NCBI GenBank assembly: GCA_003993805.1
Contig: RSEF01000005.1
Span: 17,044,444-17,108,443, forward strand
Length of the DNA: 64,000 bases
Source: Himantopus leucocephalus
Lineage: Eukaryota > Chordata > Aves > Charadriiformes > Recurvirostridae
Direction: 5' to 3'
The position numbers and the translations under genes are program-made. Below, piece after piece: positions 25,201-35,079 of the stretch (positions are counted from its first letter, which is position 1; the number at the start of each line of letters is the position of its first letter). The notes beneath the pieces are model-generated. The model did no database searches and was not told where the DNA came from. It saw only the letters and a program-made list of their open reading frames with translations.

Positions 25201-25648
25201 CCCCCCCTTCCGCCGGGGTGGCGATCGTAACACCCCGCAACGGCGCGGGGGGGGGGGGGGGGGGGGGNGGGCGGAGAGGGAGAGAAATACCCCAAGCAAC
25301 CCACCGAAAACGCACAAACCAACCCAAACCCACAGCCTTAGGCTGCAGCTCCCCCCCTCCCCCGCACCGCCTCCCCCGCCGCCCCCCAGGGCGCGTCGCC
25401 ATTTCGTGAGACAGGAGCGCTCCGACCAGCTCGCTGCGGGGGGTAGAGGGAAGAGGAAAGCACTGGGGAGGGGACTGAGGGAAAGAAACCCTGGCCCCAC
25501 TGGGCAACGGCCCATGGCAACGGCCGGCCCAGGCCGGCCCGGCCCAGGCCCCAGCCCCACCGCGCCCTAGCCGCCACTCACAGTTCCGGATATCGGAGAT
25601 GAAGACCGCCAGACCCCGCATCCCATCGCCCTTCGACACCGCAGGCAT
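1019..25648 (-). CDS. AP2A2: AP-2 complex subunit alpha-2, 5' half of gene (exons 1-11, partial)
   Basis: Large subunit of the AP-2 heterotetramer, which links PI(4,5)P2-rich plasma membrane and cargo tails to clathrin in endocytosis. I joined eleven exons at GT/AG sites: 25582-25648, 19697-19765, 9283-9425, 8433-8626, 6760-6889, 5664-5765, 4192-4300, 3547-3697, 2939-3107, 1667-1804 and 1019-1201, all minus strand. They total 1455 nt, giving residues 1-485 with no stop or frame break, out of about 940 in the family. This covers much of the adaptin-N helical-solenoid trunk. The linker and the ear domain, which recruits accessory proteins, are outside the window. Membrane-lipid contact residues known in the family are visible: R21, K43, K45, K55-K57 and K61. 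Alpha-2 is preferred over alpha-1 because of variant residues in exon 10 ([14 protein letters not shown], as I recall the paralogues) and because CHID1 is the neighbour. Transcription starts in the CpG island at 25.6-26.1 kb. Confidence 0.96.
1416..1441 (+). other. G-rich run, possible G-quadruplex
   Basis: Runs of 8, 4 and 7 G separated by 3 and 1 bases. The 8-G run could supply two stacks. It lies on the AP2A2 template strand, so the pre-mRNA is C-rich here. Confidence 0.5.
1667..1804 (-). CDS. AP2A2: AP2A2 exon 10
   Basis: Codes for T379-I424 ([20 protein letters not shown] onward). Exactly 46 codons, phase 0 at both ends. Acceptor TTTACAG|ACTGAA; donor GAAATT|GTGAGA. The residues [13 protein letters not shown] point to alpha-2 rather than alpha-1. 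Confidence 0.96.
2855..2882 (+). other. Four-run G-quadruplex-type motif
   Basis: Runs of 6, 4, 3 and 3 G with loops of 3, 5 and 4 bases, which satisfies the usual G3+N1-7 rule. In AP2A2 intron 9, template strand. Confidence 0.6.
2939..3107 (-). CDS. AP2A2: AP2A2 exon 9
   Basis: Codes for S322-K378, solenoid repeats with [20 protein letters not shown] and the following [14 protein letters not shown] stretch. Acceptor TGTGCAG|TGAGCC; donor TTGAAG|GTAAAT. Confidence 0.96.
3547..3697 (-). CDS. AP2A2: AP2A2 exon 8
   Basis: Codes for E272-D321 plus two bases of S322. It includes a lysine-rich linker ([20 protein letters not shown]) and a following helix. Acceptor TTCTCCAG|AAGACC; donor GACAG|GTGAGT. 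Confidence 0.95.
4192..4300 (-). CDS. AP2A2: AP2A2 exon 7
   Basis: Codes for I236-P271 plus one base of E272. Contains [20 protein letters not shown], a hallmark adaptin-alpha segment. Acceptor TTTACAG|ATTGTA; donor CCTCCAG|GTAATG. Confidence 0.96.
5664..5765 (-). CDS. AP2A2: AP2A2 exon 6
   Basis: Codes for G202-R235 ([20 protein letters not shown] onward). Acceptor TTTCTAG|GGTGTG; donor AGCAGA|GTGAGT. Exactly 34 codons, phase 0 at both ends. Confidence 0.95.
6760..6889 (-). CDS. AP2A2: AP2A2 exon 5
   Basis: Codes for the last base of G158 through L201, solenoid segment [20 protein letters not shown] onward. Acceptor AATCCAG|AGATAC. The donor TTG|GTAAAT departs from GTAAGT at intron position +5. 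Confidence 0.95.
8433..8626 (-). CDS. AP2A2: AP2A2 exon 4
   Basis: Codes for G94-A157 plus two bases of G158, in the adaptin-N helical repeats (for example [20 protein letters not shown]). Acceptor ATCACAG|GGATAT; donor GCTGG|GTAGGT. The longest AP2A2 exon in the window. Confidence 0.96.
9283..9425 (-). CDS. AP2A2: AP2A2 exon 3
   Basis: Codes for G46-I93, including the basic cluster SKKKYVCK at residues 54-61 that binds PI(4,5)P2 in the known structure. It continues into the first solenoid helices ([18 protein letters not shown]). Acceptor TTCCAG|GTGAC; donor ATC|GTGAGT, phase 0. Confidence 0.96.
11768..11794 (+). other. Four-run G-quadruplex-type motif
   Basis: Runs of 4, 4, 6 and 3 G with loops of 2, 2 and 6 bases. 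In AP2A2 intron 2, template strand. Confidence 0.6.
14032..14057 (+). other. Four-run G-quadruplex-type motif
   Basis: Runs of 4, 4, 7 and 3 G with loops of 1, 2 and 5 bases. Short loops make it the strongest of the set. In AP2A2 intron 2, template strand. Confidence 0.65.
15738..16033 (+). mobile_element. CR1 LINE, 3' end fragment
   Basis: 5'-truncated CR1 in sense orientation. Recognisable blocks run in order: TTTTTTCAGTGGTGCCCAAT, GGAAGTTCCATCCTAACATG, GGCTGCCCAGAGAGGTTGTG and GGTTGGACTAGATGATCTCC. It ends in the short repeated tail ATTCTGTGATTCTGT, typical of CR1, which has no poly-A. About 300 bp, non-coding. It lies antisense to AP2A2 within intron 2. Little divergence from the CR1 at 48820-49326 suggests the same subfamily. 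Confidence 0.93.
19697..19765 (-). CDS. AP2A2: AP2A2 exon 2
   Basis: Codes for C23-K45 plus one base of G46. It is a charged helix rich in Lys, Glu and Arg, and includes membrane-contact residues K43 and K45. The acceptor is TTTCAG|GC and the donor G|GTAAGT. It sits alone between two long introns of 10.3 and 5.8 kb. Confidence 0.95.
21932..21989 (-). mobile_element. CR1 LINE 3' terminus (left flank of gap)
   Basis: The reverse complement of the CR1 3' end is visible (AGTTTGGGTTGGAGGGGACT, then TCATCTAGTGCAATCCCCCC) and runs directly into the N gap. Orientation matches the ORF2 fragment on the other side of the gap, so both could be one element. Confidence 0.85.
21990..22089. other. Assembly gap, 100 N
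   Basis: Exactly 100 undetermined bases, the usual placeholder for a gap of unknown size, inside a CR1 element in AP2A2 intron 1. Confidence 0.97.
22090..22419 (-). pseudogene. CR1 LINE ORF2 fragment (endonuclease to RT linker), decayed
   Basis: Read on the minus strand, the frame gives a CR1 pol-like segment. Recognisable pieces are [51 protein letters not shown] and [19 protein letters not shown]. These match the C-terminal part of the apurinic-type endonuclease domain and the start of the link to reverse transcriptase. At least two in-frame TAG stops (after NANF and after DKRVE) show it is dead. It runs into the gap at its 3' side. The 5' break near 22419 coincides with an 18-base direct repeat. 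Confidence 0.85.
22411..22460 (+). repeat. Short direct repeat at the CR1 5' break
   Basis: Copies at 22411-22428 (GGTAATGTAGAAAGTAAC) and 22443-22460 (GGTCATGTAGAAAGTAAT) differ at two positions and start 32 bases apart. They overlap the point where CR1 similarity ends. Confidence 0.6.
25247..25271 (+). repeat. Poly-G run with an undetermined base
   Basis: 21 G, one N at 25268, then 3 G. In AP2A2 intron 1 within the CpG island. Probably a sequencing or assembly trouble spot; its true length is uncertain. Confidence 0.85.
25582..25648 (-). CDS. AP2A2: AP2A2 exon 1, coding part
   Basis: Encodes residues 1-22 and the first base of codon 23, starting [16 protein letters not shown]. The ATG at 25648-25646 has A at -3. 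It is the family's conserved start, and a second in-frame Met lies at residue 10. The donor is AACT|GTGAGT, phase 1. R21, a lipid and cargo contact residue, lies here. Confidence 0.95.
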
Positions 25649-26110
25649 CGTGGCGCGCGATCACGGCCGCCCAACACCAGACCAAACCGCCACAACTACC
25701 ACCACCGCCGCCGCCCGCTCTCCCCGCGGGGCTCTTCAGGCCGCTGCCGCCGCCTCTGCAGCGCGCAGGCGCCGGGACGGCTCCCGCGCCCCCGCGGGCG
25801 GCGGCCGCGCGAGGCTCTGGCGCCTCCTGCCGAGCGGAGGCGGGGGTGCTGCGGGCCGCGTTGGGCCTCCTCCGGCCTCCCCGCCACGGCGGGCAGCGTC
25901 CCTGGCCTCTCCCCCGGCTCCTTGCGCCGCCCCCCGTGTATCCCCCGCAGGAGCTCTGGCGGTCCTGCGGCCCAGGAAGGGTGGCTGCTTGGAGGCTGGG
26001 CGCCGGAGATCGGGCAGGGGACGCGATTATCGGTCACCGCCATCAGGGCAAACGGGCCCAGGCCGACGTGAAGGGTGGCAGGCAGCCAGCTCTTCCCCGT
26101 GAGGGGTCGG

Positions 26111-29100
26111 CAGAGCGGCTTCAACCGCTGGACCCGCGGGTGAATCCACTGTATGCTCCCTGCTTAGGAACGGCCTAATCCTTTCCTCATCCGTGCCCCT
26201 AATGATCGAGAAGTTTTATGATTAGCGAAGGAGAAATATCGGGCTTTGCAGGTGCCCCAGAGGATGTAACTTCTGAGGGAGAAGCAGAGGGATGGCAGAT
26301 CAGGAGACAAGAAAATTTCACTTCATCAGTAAGCTTTAAGCAGTCTGTTAATCTAAGATCTTCTTTCTAAAATGTGGAGAGTGGGGTACAGGCTTTCTGT
26401 TGTATGGTACATAAGATCATGCTTTCCACAGGGTGGACTGACAGGCTGTGCCTCAGTCCTCCAGCTCAAGAGGGGCTGCAAAACAGTGCATGGGATCTAC
26501 TTCACATACCCTGCGTAGTCACTCTGAACATTTGCAAGCCCAAGATCTGCCATAGGCAGAGCCATCCCTTTTCACATACCGCTTGAGAGCATGCCCTCAG
26601 TTGTGTTTGCTCTGCATTACATGTGGCAATTCACACGCCTCTGACTCCCTGGGCATGCAGGCGTTCAAGCCCAGGGCCACGTGTTTCTCGAAGGCTGCGA
26701 ACATGCAGAGCGACACAGTCCCACGCCACATCTACTCCTGAGATTGAAAACATTTCAAGGTTAAACTGTCTTAAACAAGAGGTAGGACTGTGCAGAGCAT
26801 TTAATCTCATCAGCTGAAAATAGATTCAAAGGGTGTCAAAACTGGCCTAGTCTGCCTAACCAAAAGTATGCTGAGAGTCTCAGTCGTAATGCAAGTGATT
26901 ATTATTCTATATGGACCTGTAGAATCACAGGGTTTAGGGCTACTGGAAATCAATCAGTCATTTCATCTGTTTTCCTGTATACTTCAAGCCTTTTCATTCC
27001 ACCTATTCTGGTTAGTGGGGTTTTTTTTGTTTTTTTTTTCTTTTTACCCTGAATTGAGCCCAGTACCTAGCTTTTGGCTACAGCCTATCTTCCAGAAAGG
27101 CTCTCAATCTTGATCTGACACTATCAAATTGACTGTTTTCCTGGGTAGTTTGTTCCCATGGTTAATCCTCCTCATTTAGAGCTTGCATCTTTTTTAAATT
27201 TACCAAGATCCAGTGCCTTTAAGTTAATGATACATTTTTCTCATGCAGATAAAGAGCTACATAATACTTGATACTATCTAATAGTGGCTGTACACCTCAG
27301 GTCACCTCTCAAGTGTGTTCTGCATTTTTTCAGGATACGTTGTTACATGAGTGCTTTTTAGTTGTGTATGTATCTGTTAGAAAGACACCATGACAGTATG
27401 TGCTAGTCATGCATGTATCCATTTCTCCCTGGATCCATTTTGTAGGCCAAGTGCAATTACAGGCAGTTGTGCACAACTAGTCTTATATTCAACTCAGATT
27501 CTCTGCATCTGTAGGCTTACATGAAGAAAACTCTCCTTCTGCATAGCTTTACAAACAGATTTTGATGCATAACAATAATTTCCATTTACCTTTGAAACTG
27601 AAAACTTAAAATGTTTGTATCCTACATAGGAGTTTCTTTTTCAGAAAAAAAGTATCTTTTTTGAGCTAGCCAAAATGTTGAACTAATTTCCACTCTTAAG
27701 AACACAGTGACATCTAAAGGCTAAGTATATCAGTCCGGTCTGGCTGTATTCCAGTCAATACTGTAACTGCAAGTCATGCAGGTACACTTAAACTACCTTT
27801 CAAGTGCTGACTTAAATGCTGCTAGCAGAATAGCTGTGGCAGTACCAAGCTAAGCATGGGCTGCAAATTCTGCTTGAGAACTGGGGTAAATATTCAAGTA
27901 GTGAACCCATGTGGAGTTCTCTAGTTTTGTAACTATGCTGCTAAATATTTCATTTGAAGTGGCTCAGTATGCAATACACATACCCTGGTTATTTTAAGTC
28001 AACCTTGTTTGCCTGTCATTTGAGGCTTTACTGTATTCATCCTTGCTTTCTGTCTTCTTTTTGCCTTAACAAAGGCTTATGCAATTATGGCAAATGTGTA
28101 AGTATATGTCTGCCCTTATTGTCTTATAATTTAGAACTTACTAGCCCATTTGAGGTAGTTTTGGTATGGAGAAGATACAAATTTTATGTGAATAAATAGG
28201 TAGCCAGAGGAAAGAGAGCCTGTAACAGTCTCTAGATGTGTCCTGACTGAAAGAAACATTGTAATGTGAGCTCAGCTGTTTTTAATACAGCCCAGAGCTG
28301 GAGGCGCTAGGCAGAGCTCTTTATAAATGCACTGAGTTAATAAATCTGGAAAACATTTTGGTTTGAGCTTAACATCTATAAAACACCAGCCTGTGAAAAA
28401 GCAGACTTCATTAGTTCCATCCATCCCAAGATGTCATGATTTTTAGAGAGATTTCTAATTACTGTAAGATCAGCTTTAATGGGGAAATAGTCTCAAGAAA
28501 TGCTTTCCTGTTACACAAAATGTTTTGCAGCACATTTATTTGCCAACAAATCAACAATGTCTATCCCTTCTTCCCCATGTCATACATTAGTTGCTTTACT
28601 TGTTTCAGAATTTCATTGCACTTTGGTACAAAGACTTGAATAATTACACTGACCTTCATAAAACCATTACCATTAAACTGAATGGATTCAGCTGGTGAGT
28701 ATCCATTTCTGGGAACTACAAAAAAGGAATTGTTCCTCTCCCTTTGTTACTTCTGTCAGATTTGTTCCTCACCCCACTAGTTATTGCTGTCTTCTGTCCT
28801 CATGGTCATTCTAACCACTACTAGAAGCAAAAAGAGCTAAGGAGAAAAGAGAATTGGTGGCTCCTCCAGATGTACACTCAATTGTCTTTCTCTACTTGAC
28901 ATCTAACATTCATTATCCACTAACAGAGAGCACAGGTTTATCAGCAATGCCTTCTGCTGTCTCAAAAGTATCAGATATGCCGCTTTCAAGATTAAGAAAC
29001 ACAAAGTTAGGATAATATCACTATCATGAAACCCTAAACTTCCAGAAATTTGGGATGGATCTGCCTAGATCTTTTCTTTCCAGTGAGCTCCTCAATGACC

Positions 29101-31499
29101 AGAGTTTACACTCAAAACACCAGGTTTATATTAAAATGTAGAATATAATACTTAAGCTTTAAAATAAACTCTAAGAGAGTAGATGAGATAAAATAAAGGT
29201 GAATAAAGGTTTTACAAACAAGATTTCCTTTGCCACCTGCATGCTGGCAGAGTAATGTCTGACAGCTGGGTGGCTTTGTGAGTTGCAATAAACTCTGTAT
29301 AATACCTTCTAGTTCACAGGAGGTTTTTTTTTTTCATTTAATATCTGAGGTCTTCCTGCTCTTTCTCTTAGCTTTCTTGCTCATTAATTACAGGATTCCA
29401 CTCATTTCTTGCTGCCAACCATTTTTATTTTCTGAGTATGCACAGTTACTCGCCAAGAAAGCAGCATGCTTCTACTCTCCTCCAGGTGTCCTATCTTACC
29501 CAGGTACCACTTTTTAGAAAGAATAATAGCATACAGACTGAAAGCACAAAAATAAAACTGATATGGTCTACCACAGGCAGCCATACCCCATTTTTAAACT
29601 TATTTATGCCTCTTTGAGCTGGCCACAAATGCATAGAATTAAAGTAAGAGACTTATTGTCAGTAATAATAATCAAAATCAGCAACTGCTAGAGTATGAGG
29701 GGAAAAAAAACCCAAACAAAAAACTGATCAGTATCTTATGTAAAACACTCATTTTGGAAGTGCGGGGCCTTTGCCTTTCTAGGGGAAAAAAAAAGCTAAG
29801 AAGCATGAGATATAATTGCAGGAAAAGCAAAGTGAAATTTAATGAGTTACAATTAGTTACACAGGGGGAATTTAGGTGCTGAGATGCCCAGCATTGTGGC
29901 ACCCAGCCTTCAAGTACCTGGCTCTAGGAAAGGAATTCATAGTGCCCAGTTCAGTTACTGAATTTGGTAAGTAGTGCATAGGATAGACAGCGGGGAGTTA
30001 AATAAGATACATTCATGATTCCCAGAACAGATACAGATTCTTGTCTTTTTGGAGAAGATTGAAAATGTAGAAGCATAAAGATCCCCTTATCTTTTAGTAG
30101 ATATGTCAGCCAGACATATTATATTCAGTAGATATGCTTAGTAGAATGTCAGCGTCTGGTGGGGACTGCCCAATACCTTCTAGATGTGTTAAAAATTTGG
30201 GTGAATCCTTATCTATAAGAGATAAGGTCTGTGATTTACTTACAGGTAGCCACAGGTCTCCTCAATGACAGCATGCACCCTGTCAACTACTTGCAGCAAA
30301 CCTTTGGATCAGTCCCACTAAGGCTACAAGAGAGTCAATAGGAGAATATGATGGGAATGCAACACAAGAAAAGATAGATTTCATTACAAAGAGACTGGAA
30401 ACAAAACTGATTTTTCATGCTCTCATGCCTTATCTCTGGTGCTCCTGCTATTTAGTGTTACCTGGAAACATTTAAAGTTTGTGAGATGAACAGCACGTTA
30501 TGAAACAACAGAAAGTCTGGTAGCACATTGATTGTAAATTACTTTAGGTACTGTACTTATGTACCTTTCAAATTATGGAAAGCAATCCTATGAGATAAAA
30601 AAAATCATGACTTCTTGAGTGGAAGCTGAAAGATTCAGAGGTGTTTTGGGTGATACTAAAAATGTGGGATGAGCTATTTCTTTTTCCTGCTCTTTAACCT
30701 GTAAGTGTGTGGGTTCAAATGTGGTAGTAAGTACCAGTTTCCTTTCTGAAGTCCTTGCTAGAATTTAAATCTGGGTGATTTAGCGCACAGAGAAAGTGTA
30801 CATGTTCTTAGCACTTGCCAGAGAGACTGTACATCCAGTTCACTGGCAAGTATTCTGCTCAGAACAAAAACATTTCTGTTTTTCTTTTCAGCGCTAAAGA
30901 ATGTCCATGAAGATATTCATTACACAAGCAGGAATGAAAGAAGAGGATAGATCAGGAGAAAATAAGGTAGTCTTCCCGTTCAGTTTCTGGGAGGCCACAC
31001 CAAGTTGCAACCAACGCAGTCAGCGGGTCACAGAAAGGCTTCTGTTGGGAAGCGCACTGCCAGGTTACACTAGGCCTGCCACTACGTCACAACATAAAAC
31101 GTCTGTTTTTATCAAGTCGTCTGATATGGCATTGAGTCCCTGCAAGCAGCCCATGAAGTAACAGGGTTACATCAAAACTTCCACTGCAGTAAAAAAAGTA
31201 GTAGCACAGCCATGTTGTATGTAAACAAAAGATAATACAAAACAGAAGATAATAAAAATAATTTTAAAGCCTGTTAACGACCATCTGAGCCATGACTCCT
31301 CCTTTCTGCACACCTCGGGGTTAGCAATATTGCTTGCTGAGTCCCTGCAGCCTTGTCTCTAACTACCATTTTGTCTCCAGGCCGGTGTGCGTATTTTAGC
31401 CCAGACTCCCTACTTACCTACACTATTTTCAACAGCTTGGAGCAAACCGAGAGGCTCTCCAAGGGAATTTATGCTTAGACCGTGACTAGCATTTGCTTT
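26111..31499. other. Intergenic region between divergent AP2A2 and CHID1
   Basis: About 5.4 kb between the two CpG islands. Apart from a probable old LINE remnant (26920-27345) I see no gene, RNA or repeat. Short open frames here look like chance and have no recognised similarity. Confidence 0.7.
26920..27345 (-). mobile_element. Possible ancient CR1/L3-type LINE remnant
   Basis: It has the loose vocabulary of antisense CR1 3' ends: AGAATCACAGGGTTTAGGGC at the left, GGTAGTTTGTTCCCATGGTT centrally and TCAGGTCACCTCTCAAGTGT near the right. Divergence is high and the call rests on pattern memory. Confidence 0.35.
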
Positions 31500-32045
31500 C
31501 CTCGGGTATTGATGAGCACCAGCGCAACCCGCACTCGGGGACCGCCCAGCCGGCGTCTGTCCTCCTGGTGCTCGGCCGGGCGAGGTAGCCGCTCCCGCTC
31601 CCGCGCCTCTCGCCCCGCCCCGGAGAGCCGGCACCAAGAAGCGGCCAGGTTCATCCAGCTTACAACTACTACCACGGCCTGGCCGCCATGTTGGCGCAAC
31701 CGCCGGCCGCCCGCCCCTCCTCAGCACTGCCCCGTCAGCCGGCGGGGCGGTACCGTCCGCCTCTACTTCCGAAGCGGCGGCGGGCGGTAGGTGGTGGCAG
31801 CGGGCCGGCGCTGCGAGGCAGCGCGTGGCTGAGGGCTGTCTGGGGGAAGGGAAGGGGGCGGGCGGTAAGGCGGCGGTGTGGTGGTGGCCCTCGGCCTGCG
31901 TCGCAGCTGGGTTGGGGGGGTGACACGGTAGTTGAGGGTGGCCCGGGTGGCCCCACGGGGTGCCAGCTCGGGGGTAGGCCGCGGCGGGGGCTTGCTCTGA
32001 GGGAGCCTGCTGGCTTGGCGGGCTTGCAAGCTGCTGGGGGTCTCT
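31500..32045 (+). promoter_or_regulatory. CHID1: CHID1 CpG-island promoter with YY1 and ETS motifs
   Basis: Dense CpG block upstream of the coding exons. It holds a full YY1 consensus GCCGCCATGTTG at 31682-31693 and an ETS/GABP core ACTTCCG at 31765-31771. YY1 sites of this form usually sit just downstream of the transcription start, so initiation near 31650-31680 is inferred. I see no TATA box. Confidence 0.75.
31660..31786 (+). other. CHID1: CHID1 exon 1 (5' UTR), probable
   Basis: Inferred from the YY1 element near its start and a plausible donor GCG|GTAGGT at 31787. The signal-peptide exon at 35080 has a good acceptor, so an upstream non-coding exon is required. The 5' edge is approximate. 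It contains an ATG (31688) in an excellent Kozak setting, discussed in the findings. Confidence 0.45.
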
Positions 32046-35000
32046 GAGGTCTGTGTGGAAAGCTTTGGTATCTAGAGTCAAATATGGGAGGAAATTCTTG
32101 TTATCAAAGTAGAGCACCTTACAAGAGGAAAGGGAGTGATGTTTAAACAGGTTAAAACCAGATTTGTTTTCACCCTTTTCACTCCCGAATCTAGCTTTTG
32201 TTGATTTAATTTTAAAGCACATCAGCAGTATGCTTCCTGGGCTTCCCTTGCTAAGAGATGCAGACTCCTGCAGCAGTAGTAGTTAGAATCTAGTTTCTTC
32301 TTTAGAAATAAAGTATAAACACGAAGTCGTGATTTCCAAATAGTGTCAGCCTCCAAGACTGTTTAGTTTCTTTGGTTGCTTTTTTTTGGGCAGCCTAAAT
32401 CTATGCCAGCTTTTCTCTCTTTTAAAAAAGATGCATTTAAAACAGCTGACTAAAAGTATGTTACCTTATGTGGAGACTCAGGTTAAATAACATTTGTGAC
32501 CTGGCTAAAGAGAAACCTGGGATCAGTTTGTTAAAAGATGTTTTAAACCTGAAATTGTCCACAGTATCAGTTGAACAAGGGCACAAACGGATTCAGTCTT
32601 CAATTTTGCTTGCATTTTGCAGTGATACAGGAAATAAACAAGGGTGCTGAGCTCATACAGTTCTAGTCAGGTTGGTTAGTTTGAGGAGAATTAAAAAATG
32701 ATGAAGGAGTGGCGATGCAGAAGAAAAACTTGATGGGGATCTGGTTTTGTAAAGCTTGCAAAATTAATGCTTATAGTTTCCATAAAAAGCATTTAAAGTT
32801 TGACTAATTCATCTTCATGTAGTGAAGCCATGTTGTCTACTTAATTTTCACTAAACCAATGTTGTTAAAGAGCAAATTATTAAAATAAGGTTCTAACCAA
32901 GGCTCGTTACTGGACTGTCCCTGGCAGAAACCATTTTGCCACAGGCTCAGTGCTTGCTATATATCTAGGAGTGGATGTGACTTAACAATAATTGGCAGAT
33001 GGATATGATCATGTCAAGGAAATGAGCACGTTTTGATGTCTAATTAGAGTTCAGTGATGTTTTTTTTTAAACTTCTGTGCTTCAGCTGTTAAATGTTAAC
33101 TTCTCCTCAGGGCAGTGGATGCTGTTGCTAATTGTTTCTGAAACTGAAATAAAACACCTCCTAATCAATATAAACCACCTTCTGGAAGAATTGATATCCT
33201 GTCCAAATAGTTAAAGAGTTGTATTGACTCTTCAGGCTCTCAGTTGTTCCTCTGTGCAGTAGTTTATAGATCCTGCCAAGCTAGACGGAACAGAGTAGAT
33301 GCTATCAAGAGAAACCTGCTTTGTCTAATTTTTTCAGATGTGTAAAACAAGGGGGTTACTAGTGACCTTGAAGTCAAAGTAGAAGCGTAACTCCTTAGCT
33401 ATTAATAATAGTGAATTTCAAATGGTATGCAATTTAGCTTTTATCCCGCCCTCTGGATCCAAGAAGTATTAGAAGGCTTTCTGCTTTGCTTTTGCAGTCT
33501 TTACAAGACTTGAATAAAGCCTTCAAATAATTTTGTACATGAGGTTTTTGATGCCTATGTTCTTTGGTGCTAGTGGCATTGTTTTTTTCAAGTACTTCTG
33601 TTGCCATCACCCTACTGCTTTGTTCCCCAATCATGTACTGCTGTCTGTTTTCCTGTACAATCCTTAACTCCTGCAATAAATATCTATTTTTTAAAACCCC
33701 ACAGCCAGGCACATCCAAATATGCTTAAGCTTATTGGGTTGTTGATCTCATCTCTGCATTACCACTGTTGGCCTCAAATAGCTGCTGTTTCATTGGGCAC
33801 ACTTCCATTTAACCTTTAAGGTTCCTTCTGCCACCGTGTTACTGCCACAGTACTTCTTTGAAGTGTTCAGACTGCTATTATGAGATCCCTCACCTGATGT
33901 GTTGTACAGAAGCAAAATACTGAAAATTTGAGCAGCAGTTGTTACCAGTGCCAACAGAACGAGTCTTGTAAATATGACTTGAAGAAATGAGCTCTTAAGT
34001 CCTTAAAATGGGTGGTACAAATGTTAATTCTTCAGAGTAATACTGACAGCACAAGAATTTTTTTTTAAGTTTGACAAAACTTCAGAAAATTGTGGGGAAG
34101 GTAACCTTTTTTCCTTTTCCATTAGGATCTCGTAATTATGAGAAGCAGCCTGATATGTATCTAGAGCCACTAGTTTATTATAGATGAAAGCTAGTCCCCC
34201 AGTTTGATAATTAGGACTTCCAGAATTAGTAATAGGTTGCTTTTCTTCATTCTTGTATTTTACCTCCTTTCACCCTGGTTCCTCTAATGCTAAATATTTT
34301 TTTTCCTGTTTTCTTCTTATCCACTTCTGGGAACTAAGCTGAAAAACCAATATGACTTATGAATGGGTAGAGGTTAAAAAACAATCTCTGGCTGTATTTG
34401 AAATTTTTTCATAAAGTCTTTCCTCTGACAGAACTAAGGTGTGATAGATAGATAGATAGCACTGAACAGAACTGTTCTCTATTAATTCTCAATTCTTCCC
34501 ATCTGGAGCTGGGACAGACTGTCAAGTGTCATTCTTCTAGACCAAAATGACCCCTATTTTTTTTTTTTTCCCCCCAATTCTGTGTGTATCACTGACTTGT
34601 CAAGGAATTGAAAGCGAAGTTCTCACCTGTTGAAGGTACATAGCTATAAGCATAATGCTATAATTCTTTCTGTCTCAATTAATTTATCACTTGCTGACTG
34701 GGTTAGGCAGGAGCAGAAACAAGTGGTTTCTCTTATTGCTATAGAAACGGTAAGGTGGTACTGTAATTGTTTTGTACAGCAGAAATTTATGTCAATTTCA
34801 GCTGTAAACTGTTATACTTATTTAGGGATTCTTTAAAAGGGAAGCTGCAGGTGTCCAATCCACTTTCTCTGTGATACACCTACTAAAACAAGGGACAAAA
34901 AAACATGTTCGACCCTGGGAGTCTCTTAAAATACTCTGCTTTTTTGCTGCCAGAGCAAAAGCACTATTAAAACAGTACTGCCTTAATAAGTCTGATTCTA

Positions 35001-35079
35001 GAGGGCAGAAGATAAGACAATTGCTGACTTTTCTTAGACAAGAAAACTGAATTAAACTGTTATCTTCTTTTGTTTATAG
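31787..35079 (+). other. CHID1: CHID1 intron 1
   Basis: The first 250 bases are still CpG-island sequence; the rest is AT-rich. It contains a four-unit GATA microsatellite near 34443-34458. I recognise no other repeat or coding segment. Confidence 0.6.

Larger units (their letters stand above)
19766..25581 (-). other. AP2A2: AP2A2 intron 1 (5.8 kb plus gap)
   Basis: Contains the gap-split CR1 described separately (21932-22419), and ends inside the AP2A2 CpG island with a 21-base G-run and a single N at 25268. True length is unknown because of the gap. Confidence 0.8.
25080..26110 (-). promoter_or_regulatory. AP2A2: AP2A2 CpG-island promoter
   Basis: Abrupt switch from AT-rich intron to dense GC/CpG sequence spanning exon 1 and about 450 bases upstream. 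An NRF1-like palindrome GCGCAGGCGC lies at 25763-25772, about 115 bases upstream of the start codon, among GC-box-like runs. I see no convincing TATA box, which fits a dispersed housekeeping promoter. The transcription start cannot be placed from sequence alone. Confidence 0.8.

Noticed and set aside
25025..26178. Several open frames on both strands over the AP2A2 CpG island
   Set aside because: Only the first 22 codons of one minus-strand frame (25648-25582) are real AP2A2 coding sequence. The rest are GC-driven shadows, some running through the N at 25268.
30901..31161. 86-codon frame after a TTTTCTTTTCAG acceptor, with AATAAA near 31246
   Set aside because: No recognised similarity and no other exon to join. 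The composition resembles neighbouring non-coding DNA, and 5.4 kb of intergenic sequence will contain such frames by chance.
31410..32222. 270-codon open frame on the minus strand across the CHID1 CpG island
   Set aside because: Low stop frequency is expected in GC-rich sequence. The translation is Pro/Ala/Arg-rich with no recognised domain, and other frames of the island are similarly open.
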